This document shows, piece by piece, positions 1 to 5,165 of a stretch of 8,988 nt of DNA. Position 1 is the first letter of the stretch, and the number at the start of each line of letters is the position of its first letter. The stretch comes from an uncultured Prevotellaceae bacterium (lineage in GTDB: Bacteria; Bacteroidota; Bacteroidia; Bacteroidales; Bacteroidaceae), in the NCBI GenBank assembly GCA_947306845.1, contig CAMZHP010000117.1, positions 1 to 8,988 on the forward strand, read 5' to 3'. Both the position numbers and the translations under genes were made by a program. The notes beneath the pieces are model-generated. The model saw nothing but the letters and a program-made list of their open reading frames with translations. It was not told the origin of the DNA and did no database searches.

Positions 1-1
1 C

Positions 2-883
2 ATCGGCAAGATCCTCACCAGCAGTGGTTTCTGGCTCGTTGCCCTCCTCTGCGTACTTTACTACTCCGCTATTTTCCCCTTCCAGAAGTATGCGGTCAAC
101 ATGCTGCAGTGCAACCTCACGCTGACTCCCCCCGACCCCAACTCGTTCTGGGCAAGTTCATCGGTTACCATCATCCAGTATATCATCATGCTTGTTGTGG
201 CCGCAGCTGGTTTTGCCAGCAATTTCCAAAAGGCCTCCGGCAAGAAGTACGGTCTGCTGGGACTGTCCATCATCGCCCTCATCACCTATTGTTATATGGG
301 CTATATGAGACAGTCGGCTGAGTCGATTTTTGCTGTATTCCCCTTGCTTGCCGTGCTCATCACCCCTATTCTGGGCAGTTATGTTGACAACAAGGGCAAA
401 GCAGCCTCGATGCTTGTACTCGGTTCTCTTCTGCTCATCGCTTGCCACCTCACCTTTGCCTTCGTGCTGCCCGCCTTCAAGGGCAACGCCATTGGTGGTG
501 TGGCTGTGGCCTACATCACGATCCTCGTGCTGGGAGCCTCGTTCTCACTCGTTCCCGCCTCACTGTGGCCCAGCGTGCCCAAGTTGGTTGAGCCTAAGAT
601 CATTGGTTCCGCCTACGCTCTGATATTCTGGATTCAGAACATCGGTCTCTGGCTGTTCCCATTGCTCATCGGCAAAGTGCTCGACAAGACCAATCCTGAC
701 ATTGTGAACGGATTGGCCAATGGCACCATCACCGCCGATCAAGCTGCCGTGAGCTATGACTACACGGCTCCTCTGGTGATGCTGGCTTGCCTTGGTGTTG
801 CCGCTCTGGTACTCGGTCTCTTGCTCAAGGTGGTGGACAAGAAGAAAGGTCTTGGCCTTGAGGAACCGAATATCAAATCTTAG
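2..883 (+). CDS. MFS transporter, C-terminal part (5' end outside window)
   Basis: The reading frame is open from base 2, giving 293 residues that end at TAG 881-883. This is the C-terminal half or more of a major-facilitator inner-membrane transporter. It has hydrophobic segments at about residues 10-27, 50-72, 83-102, 108-126, 136-156, 167-187, 203-225 and 257-277. A loop GSYVDNKGK (125-133) matches MFS motif A. The stretch SFSLVPASLWPSVPK (180-194), then QNIGL (212-216) and the ending GLGLEEPNI, is nearly repeated in the next gene, so the two are tandem paralogues. Compared with that paralogue it carries about 70 extra residues (37-106) with two more hydrophobic segments, suggesting 14 rather than 12 helices. 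The SLVP..LWPSVP...GTAY...QNIGL pattern resembles, from memory, eukaryotic MFSD1. The substrate cannot be read from the sequence; small peptides are one guess by that analogy. MFS membership is secure. Confidence 0.9.
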   Translation: MGKILTSSGFWLVALLCVLYYSAIFPFQKYAVNMLQCNLTLTPPDPNSFWASSSVTIIQYIIMLVVAAAGFASNFQKASGKKYGLLGLSIIALITYCYMGYMRQSAESIFAVFPLLAVLITPILGSYVDNKGKAASMLVLGSLLLIACHLTFAFVLPAFKGNAIGGVAVAYITILVLGASFSLVPASLWPSVPKLVEPKIIGSAYALIFWIQNIGLWLFPLLIGKVLDKTNPDIVNGLANGTITADQAAVSYDYTAPLVMLACLGVAALVLGLLLKVVDKKKGLGLEEPNIKS

Positions 884-992
884 GAGTTTAGGAGTCTAGG
901 AGACTAGGAGTTTAGGAGTTTAGGAGTTTAGGAGTCTAGGAGTTTAGGAGTCTAGGAGACTAGGAGTTTAGGAGACTAGGAGACTAGGAATT
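881..992 (+). repeat. Octamer tandem array, 14 x TAGGAGNN, filling the MFS-MFS gap
   Basis: Fourteen uninterrupted 8-bp units run from 881 to 992. Thirteen read TAGGAG followed by TT, TC or AC, in the order TT TC AC TT TT TT TC TT TC AC TT AC AC. The last unit is TAGGAATT. The TAG of the first unit is the stop codon of the upstream transporter, and the final T is the first base of the TTG start codon of the next one, so the array is the whole intergenic region. Because 8 is not a multiple of 3, TAG stops occur in all three + frames. Every full unit also contains AGGAG, the Shine-Dalgarno core. A tract of this kind could change copy number by replication slippage. Confidence 0.95.
978..982 (+). 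promoter_or_regulatory. Shine-Dalgarno-like AGGAG before the TTG start at 992
   Basis: The last intact AGGAG of the octamer array lies 9 nt upstream of the TTG start codon, an acceptable ribosome-binding distance. It supports 992 as the start, since the frame opens only at 980 and the first in-frame ATG (1076) lies inside the first membrane helix. None of the other gene starts in the window has such a motif. Whether ribosomes of this lineage use it is unknown, because Bacteroidota generally rely little on Shine-Dalgarno pairing. Confidence 0.5.
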
Positions 993-2398
993 TGAGCAAT
1001 AGCATAGTGAGCACACCGAAGTCCGTAAATACTCCAGCCCGCAGATGGACTGTGCTGTTCATCGTCGCCACGGTGATGATGATGGGATATGTCTTCTGGG
1101 ATATCGTTTCTCCGCTGTCGACCACGCTCAAAGCCTCCCCCGAAGAGGGAGGCATGGGGTGGACGGCAGCGGAATATGGTTTTTATGCCGGCAGCTACAG
1201 CATCTTCAACATCTTCTTGCTGATGCTTTTCTGGGGCGGCATTATCCTTGACAAATGTGGCATCCGATTCACCGGCATTTTGGCCACTGGCATGATGCTG
1301 GCAGGTGCTGCGGTCAACTACCATGCCGTGCATTTCATCAGCCCCGAGGGTTACATCGACATGCCTGTGACACTCTTCGGGCTTATCCCCGAAAACATGA
1401 AGGTGCAAGTGCTCGTAGCCGCTCTGGGCTTCGGCATATTCGGCGTAGGATGCGACATCACAGGAATCACCGTATCGAAAGTAGTCACCAAATGGTTCAC
1501 CGGCCATGAGCTGGCTTCTGCCATGGGCATACAGGTGGCGATGGCACGGATGGGCACGGCTTCTGCCATCAGCCTCAGTCCCGTCATCGCCAATGCATAC
1601 GGCCTCTCTGCCCCCATCCTTGTGGGAGCGACACTGCTGTTGCTGGGATTCGTGTTCTTCATTGTCTATATCTTCATGGACAGACGTTTTGACAAGTCTG
1701 CCCCCCGCCCTGCTTCCGATACCACTGGGAATGCAGACACTTTCACGCTGCGCGACCTCATTCATATCCTGCGGAACCCCGGATTTTGGCTCATCGCCAT
1801 CCTCTGCGTGATGTTTTACTCCAGCCTGCGTCCCTTTTTGAAATTCGCCACCGACCTGTTGGTCAACAAATACGGCATTGAGGAGGTGACTGCGGGATGG
1901 ATCACATCTATCCTGCCTTATGGCACCATCGTGCTCACTCCGCTGTTTGGTGCCATCTACGACCGTCTTGGCCGTGGCAGCACTCTCATGCTCATCGGCT
2001 GTGTGATAGTCACCCTGTGCCATGCGTTGCTCGCCCTTCCCATCATGGAGCATCCGTGGTTTGCCTCGCTGATGATGGTACTCTACGGTGTCTCTTTCTC
2101 GCTTGTTCCCGCAGCGATGTGGCCCAGTGTGCCCAAGATAGTGCCTCTCAAGCAGTTGGGCACGGCCTATAGCATCATTTATTTTGTTCAGAACATCGGT
2201 CTGATGCTTGTCCCGATGCTTGTTGGCAATGTCATCGGAGAGCACACCTCCTCTGATGGTCACGTTGATTTCACAGCCCCCATGCTGGTATTCGCAGCAT
2301 TCGGCCTGGCCGCTGTCATCGTAGCCTTCCTGCTGATGTATGTTGACCGCAAACGCGGTTTCGGACTGCATGAGGCGAATATAGTTCATAATTCATAG
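992..2398 (+). CDS. MFS transporter (second of a tandem pair)
   Basis: A complete 468-residue major-facilitator transporter of the inner membrane. The first helix is at about residues 19-40. Motif A, GGIILDKCGIRFTG (82-95), lies between helices 2 and 3, and its second-half copy GAIYDRLGRGS is at 320-330. A polar central loop at about 230-255 separates the two six-helix halves. The conserved stretch SFSLVPAAMWPSVPKIV (368-384) and QNIGL (400-404) match the upstream gene, marking a tandem duplication followed by divergence. TTG 992 is the best start; GTG 1007 is the alternative. The last five codons and the stop fall in a heptamer repeat, so the IVHNS tail is repeat-derived. The family pattern recalls MFSD1-like proteins, but the substrate is unknown. 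Expression probably depends on transcription from upstream of the window, as I see no promoter in the gap. Confidence 0.92.
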   Translation: MSNSIVSTPKSVNTPARRWTVLFIVATVMMMGYVFWDIVSPLSTTLKASPEEGGMGWTAAEYGFYAGSYSIFNIFLLMLFWGGIILDKCGIRFTGILATGMMLAGAAVNYHAVHFISPEGYIDMPVTLFGLIPENMKVQVLVAALGFGIFGVGCDITGITVSKVVTKWFTGHELASAMGIQVAMARMGTASAISLSPVIANAYGLSAPILVGATLLLLGFVFFIVYIFMDRRFDKSAPRPASDTTGNADTFTLRDLIHILRNPGFWLIAILCVMFYSSLRPFLKFATDLLVNKYGIEEVTAGWITSILPYGTIVLTPLFGAIYDRLGRGSTLMLIGCVIVTLCHALLALPIMEHPWFASLMMVLYGVSFSLVPAAMWPSVPKIVPLKQLGTAYSIIYFVQNIGLMLVPMLVGNVIGEHTSSDGHVDFTAPMLVFAAFGLAAVIVAFLLMYVDRKRGFGLHEANIVHNS

Positions 2399-2408
2399 TT
2401 CATTATTT
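2381..2408 (+). repeat. Heptamer repeat (ATARTTC) at the MFS-queC junction
   Basis: Three 7-bp units, ATAGTTC, ATAATTC and ATAGTTC (2381-2401), are followed by a decayed fourth, ATTATTT (2402-2408). The stop codon of the transporter (TAG 2396-2398) is inside the third unit, and the ATG of queC begins at 2410, one base after the array. It is short and AT-rich in a GC-rich neighbourhood. No function can be assigned; it may be a slippage-prone or mobile microsatellite-like insertion. Confidence 0.7.
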
Positions 2409-2409
2409 G

Positions 2410-3063
2410 ATGAAAGATTCGGTTATTGTCTTGTCCGGTGGAATGGACTCCGTCACACTGCTTTACGACAGGCAGGAGCAGATAGCACTTGCCATCACCT
2501 TTGACTATGGCAGCAACCACAATGCCCGAGAGGAAGCCTGTGCGGCGCTCCATTGTCAGCGGCTCGGCATCGAGCACCTGATCATCCCTCTGTCATTCAT
2601 CAGCCAATATTTCAAGTCATCACTGCTCGAAGGTGCCGATGCCATTCCTGAAGGCGAATATGCCGATGACAACATGCGCTCAACAGTGGTGCCCTTCCGC
2701 AACGGCATCATGCTGGCCGTCGCTTGTGGAATTGCAGAGAGCAGGAATCTTACCAAGGTGCTCATTGCCAACCATTTCGGCGACCACGACATCTACCCTG
2801 ACTGTCGGGCCGACTTCATCCGTCCGATGTCAGAGGCCATGCGAGCCGGCACCTACATCGGTGTGGAGGTGTGCGCACCCTACACAGACATTACAAAGGC
2901 CGATATCGCCCGCATCGGCAAACGGCTTGGCATCAACTACGGCGAGACCTATTCATGCTACAAAGGTGGCGAACTTCACTGTGGCCGCTGCGGCACCTGC
3001 CAAGAGCGGCGCGAGGCACTGCGCCAAGCCGGTATCGACGACCCTACTGTTTACGAGGAATAA
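2410..3063 (+). CDS. queC: 7-cyano-7-deazaguanine synthase QueC
   Basis: A 217-residue cytoplasmic enzyme that converts 7-carboxy-7-deazaguanine to preQ0 with ATP and ammonia, in the queuosine tRNA-modification pathway. The PP-loop ATP-binding motif SGGMDS is at residues 9-14. FDYGSNHNARE (31-41), VPFRN (94-98) and YPDCR (129-133) are the expected family blocks. The zinc site has four cysteines, C183, C191, C194 and C197, in the sequence SCYKGGELHCGRCGTC. Length and motifs are complete, so the enzyme should be active. ATG 2410 gives the usual MKDSVIVLSGG beginning; a TTG three bases upstream is less likely. No queD, queE or queF is next to it, so the pathway is probably dispersed. The next gene begins 6 bp after its stop, suggesting co-transcription. 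No preQ1 riboswitch is seen upstream. Confidence 0.96.
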   Translation: MKDSVIVLSGGMDSVTLLYDRQEQIALAITFDYGSNHNAREEACAALHCQRLGIEHLIIPLSFISQYFKSSLLEGADAIPEGEYADDNMRSTVVPFRNGIMLAVACGIAESRNLTKVLIANHFGDHDIYPDCRADFIRPMSEAMRAGTYIGVEVCAPYTDITKADIARIGKRLGINYGETYSCYKGGELHCGRCGTCQERREALRQAGIDDPTVYEE

Positions 3064-3069
3064 GACACC

Positions 3070-3552
3070 ATGGAACTACTGTTGCAGCATATCAGCCAAT
3101 TGGAAACCAGTTGTTCTGAACTCGAGCAACTGGCCGCATCTTCATGTGCCGAAACCGAACGTCTGCAATTGGAAAAAGAGCAATTGCAAACTGACAATGA
3201 GCAGCTTCAGGCCGACAACAACATGCTGATAAAAGAAATCAAGAAGATGCAGGCCGAGATTGACCGGTTGCAGACTGAGAACGGGCAACTTCAGGCCGAA
3301 AACGAGCAACTGCAGGCCGAGAACGGGCAACTTCAGGCCGAGAACGGGCAACTGCAGAATAGGCTGAAGTCGGAAGAGCAAGTAGAAGAGCAGCCTACAG
3401 GCCAAGAGTCCATAGGCCTGGAGCAACCCTCAGACTCAACAGTGGAATCCCCAGATTCAGAGGAACTGTCTTCCAATCAGAAACGACGCCGCAGCACTAA
3501 GAAAAAAAAGAAAACCGACCCCAATCAGATGCAAATCCCTTTTGACTTCTGA
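3070..3552 (+). CDS. Small coiled-coil protein with basic tail and clamp-motif-like C terminus
   Basis: A 160-residue soluble protein with no signal peptide and no family I recognise. Residues 5-100 form a leucine-rich coiled coil, ending in near-perfect heptads of the type QLQAENG (about 66-95). An acidic, Ser/Gln-rich and probably disordered linker follows (101-136), then a basic patch KRRRSTKKKKK (138-148), then a C-terminal QMQIPFDF (153-160). The last element resembles the hydrophobic peptides by which bacterial proteins bind the DNA polymerase beta clamp (QLxLF or QLxLPL types). The basic patch could bind nucleic acid. It lies 6 bp after queC and 13 bp before the NYN-LOTUS gene, so it is probably made with both. 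A helical oligomer or adaptor role is inference. Low-complexity coiled coils give misleading similarity, so homology searches should use the tail. Confidence 0.8.
   Translation: MELLLQHISQLETSCSELEQLAASSCAETERLQLEKEQLQTDNEQLQADNNMLIKEIKKMQAEIDRLQTENGQLQAENEQLQAENGQLQAENGQLQNRLKSEEQVEEQPTGQESIGLEQPSDSTVESPDSEELSSNQKRRRSTKKKKKTDPNQMQIPFDF
3265..3360 (+). repeat. In-frame 21-bp repeats encoding coiled-coil heptads
   Basis: Four successive 21-bp units (3265-3285, 3286-3306, 3307-3327, 3328-3348) and a partial fifth (3349-3360) encode RLQTENG, QLQAENE, QLQAENG, QLQAENG and QLQN. The middle three differ at only a few bases, indicating recent duplication of one heptad at the DNA level. Copy changes would lengthen or shorten the coil by exactly one heptad without changing frame. 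Confidence 0.85.
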
Positions 3553-3565
3553 TATCCAATCAATT

Positions 3566-4360
3566 ATGACAGTAGAAAAGAAAGAACTCAACCTGGCGGT
3601 ACTGTTTGACGCAGACAACGTACCGTCATCCCATGTGCAGGAAATGCTCAACGAAATCGCCAAATACGGCGTGCCCACCATCAAGCGCATCTACGGCGAC
3701 TGGACCAAGCCCAATCTTGGAGGCTGGAAAGGAGTCCTGCTCGAGAATGCCATCACACCCATCCAACAATACAGTTATACCACCGGCAAGAATGCCACCG
3801 ACTCGGCCATGATCATCGACGCTATGGACATCCTCCACAGCAACAGGGCCGACGGATTCTGCATTATATCAAGCGACAGCGACTTCACACGCCTGGCCAC
3901 ACGCCTGCGCGAGTCGAGCAAATTGGTCATTGGCATGGGTGAGAAGAAGACCCCGCGGCCCTTCATCGTCGCTTGCGACAAGTTCATCTATATCGAGAAC
4001 CTCGGCAATGACGACGAGGAGACACAGGAAGAAAACCAGGATGGAGAGACGGGAGTCCAGCCCCCGGCAGTTGGAGAGCCAAAGAAAGCTGCTCCGCAGA
4101 AAGAGAAGATTGGCTATGCCATTATCAAGTTGCTGCGCCACACTATTGACGACCTGGCCGACGACAACGACTGGGTGTCCCTCGCCGAGGTGGGCAGCCT
4201 GCTCCTGAAAAAGCGTCCAGACTTCGATCCCCGCAACTATGGATTCCAAAAACTCACACCCCTCATCGAGTCCTGCCCCAAGTATTTTGAAATAGAGAAG
4301 CGCAAGGCAGACAACAGCCATGTCATCCATGTATTTGTGAGGCTGAGAAAAGGAAAATGA
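3566..4360 (+). CDS. NYN domain (PIN-like) and LOTUS/OST-HTH protein, putative RNase
   Basis: A 264-residue cytoplasmic protein. Residues 10-146 form a NYN domain, a PIN-like fold expected to cut RNA with metal ions. The acidic residues are present: D15 and D17 in LFDADN, D79 in NATDSAM, and D104 and D106 in SSDSDF. A charged linker rich in E, D and Q follows (147-179). Residues 180-260 fit a LOTUS/OST-HTH RNA-binding domain, with GYAIIKLLRHTIDDL at its start and NYGFQKLTPLIES as the typical core. The same combination occurs in bacterial LabA-like/YaaB-type proteins and in animal MARF1. ATG 3566 is preferred; an upstream TTG (3542) would overlap the preceding gene. It follows the coiled-coil gene by 13 bp. 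RNA cleavage is inferred from the conserved acids and its target is unknown. Confidence 0.88.
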   Translation: MTVEKKELNLAVLFDADNVPSSHVQEMLNEIAKYGVPTIKRIYGDWTKPNLGGWKGVLLENAITPIQQYSYTTGKNATDSAMIIDAMDILHSNRADGFCIISSDSDFTRLATRLRESSKLVIGMGEKKTPRPFIVACDKFIYIENLGNDDEETQEENQDGETGVQPPAVGEPKKAAPQKEKIGYAIIKLLRHTIDDLADDNDWVSLAEVGSLLLKKRPDFDPRNYGFQKLTPLIESCPKYFEIEKRKADNSHVIHVFVRLRKGK

Positions 4361-4392
4361 AAAAACGCCCCGAGTTTCTCAAAAAAAAGCGA

Positions 4393-4400
4393 TAACTTTG
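4393..4400 (+). promoter_or_regulatory. Bacteroidota-type promoter -7 element TAACTTTG
   Basis: TAACTTTG matches the TAnnTTTG element of the Bacteroidota housekeeping sigma factor, here followed by CAAC and preceded by an A8 tract (4381-4388). A good TTTG at the -33 position is not visible; the nearest candidate, TTTC at 4375-4378, is too close. The site lies in the only sizeable AT-rich intergenic region and would start transcripts near 4405-4410, reading into the exopolysaccharide genes. Confidence 0.7.
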
Positions 4401-4408
4401 CAACAATT

Positions 4409-4425
4409 TAACCGTTTTGCGGTTA
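4409..4425 (+). other. Small hairpin at the start of the exopolysaccharide leader
   Basis: TAACCG (4409-4414) and CGGTTA (4420-4425) pair perfectly around the 5-base loop TTTTG. It lies about 10 bases after the promoter element, at or close to the 5' end of the transcript. It could stabilise the mRNA end or be an operator; no U-tract follows, so it is not a typical terminator. Confidence 0.45.
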
Positions 4426-4431
4426 TATACT

Positions 4432-4494
4432 ATGGTGGGGGCTGAATCATCCCACCTCCTATCAACAACCATCCGGTTTGGCCAGAGTATATGA
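4432..4494 (+). other. Possible 20-codon leader ORF
   Basis: ATG 4432 opens a 20-codon frame ending at TGA 4492-4494, beginning MVGAESSHLL. It overlaps the proposed start of the phosphoglycosyl transferase in another frame. It could be a leader peptide, a chance ORF, or the true N terminus of the transferase if a one-base sequence error lies between 4432 and 4494. There is no direct evidence of translation. Confidence 0.2.
4434..4456 (+). other. GC-rich hairpin in the exopolysaccharide leader
   Basis: GGTGGG (4434-4439) can pair with CCCACC (4451-4456) around an 11-base loop. It overlaps the only ATG in the leader (4432) and ends 21 bases before the TTG start at 4478. It could affect translation or attenuation. 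The stem is short, so this is a suggestion only. Confidence 0.35.
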
Positions 4495-5161
4495 TGAACA
4501 GGCGGCCAGCCTGGCCTACAGCCACGACGCAATGCAGCCATGGCAGCGTGTGGTGAAACGGACGGCAGACATCCTCTGCTCGTCCGTAGGACTTGTTGTG
4601 CTCCTTCCTGTCTTCATCGTCTTCGCCATCATGCTTAAAATCCAGCGCAATGGTCCGGTTTTCTTCTCCCAGAAAAGGATGGGATACAAAGGGAAGCCAT
4701 TCACCATTTATAAATTCCGGACACTGAGCACCGTAGTGGAGGACGAAGGGCCTCAGCTCATCGCCAAGAGCGACAGCATACAGTCCACGCCCTTTGAGAA
4801 ATTCCTCCGCGACCACCACCTTGATGAGCTCCCCCAACTGTGGAATGTGCTCACCGGCACCATGTCGCTGGTGGGTCCACGCCCGGAACGTGAATACTAC
4901 ATCAGCCAGATCATGGAACATACCCATGACTATCTGCTCATCTACCAGATGAAGCCCGGGCTCACTTCTGAGGCCACCATCTACAACGGCTACACCGACA
5001 CCATGGAGAAGATGCTCAAGCGTCTCGACATGGACATCAGATATCTGGAGAACAGGACGCTCCGCACCGACCTGAGCATCATTTTCCAGACCATAGGATG
5101 CCTCTTCGGCTCCACAGACGGACAGGCAAACAAACACACAACCAACAACGAGCAATTCTGA
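4478..5161 (+). CDS. Monotopic undecaprenyl-phosphate phosphoglycosyl transferase
   Basis: A 227-residue bacterial sugar transferase (PglC/WcaJ catalytic-domain family). It moves a sugar phosphate from a nucleotide sugar to undecaprenyl phosphate, the first step of the repeat unit of an exopolysaccharide. KRTADIL (28-34) is followed by a single hydrophobic re-entrant segment (36-54) with P44. Then come GPVFFSQKRMG (59-69), YKFRTL (78-83), the catalytic Asp-Glu pair D116-E117 in LDELPQLWNVLTG, and GPRPER (133-138). It lacks the extra N-terminal membrane domain of WcaJ/WbaP. The start is uncertain: the frame is open from 4412 without an ATG. TTG 4478 is chosen because the extra residues look protein-like; ATG 4532 would give 209 residues. 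It is first in the operon, 4 bp before the export gene. The sugar cannot be predicted. Confidence 0.92.
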   Translation: MARVYDEQAASLAYSHDAMQPWQRVVKRTADILCSSVGLVVLLPVFIVFAIMLKIQRNGPVFFSQKRMGYKGKPFTIYKFRTLSTVVEDEGPQLIAKSDSIQSTPFEKFLRDHHLDELPQLWNVLTGTMSLVGPRPEREYYISQIMEHTHDYLLIYQMKPGLTSEATIYNGYTDTMEKMLKRLDMDIRYLENRTLRTDLSIIFQTIGCLFGSTDGQANKHTTNNEQF

Positions 5162-5165
5162 GATT

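Noticed and set aside
881..992. Octamer array as a CRISPR array
   Set aside because: Units are contiguous 8-mers with no spacers and there is no cas gene.
985..994. TAGGAATTTG as a promoter for the second transporter
   Set aside because: TA and TTTG are separated by four bases, not two, and the site overlaps the start codon.
968..2389. Long 473-codon open frame on the minus strand
   Set aside because: It lies exactly opposite the second transporter, is rich in His, Gln, Asp and Cys without any domain, and is explained by codon bias of the + strand gene.
2410..3063. QueC as part of an antiphage system (QatC-like or CBASS-associated QueC)
   Set aside because: The protein has all canonical QueC motifs and zinc cysteines, and no Qat or CBASS partner genes (ATPase, TatD nuclease, cyclase, effector) are present nearby.
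4361..4392. Rho-independent terminator after the NYN-LOTUS gene
   Set aside because: Only GAG-TTT-CTC can pair before the A-rich tract, which is too weak a stem, and the tract is A rather than T on the transcript strand.
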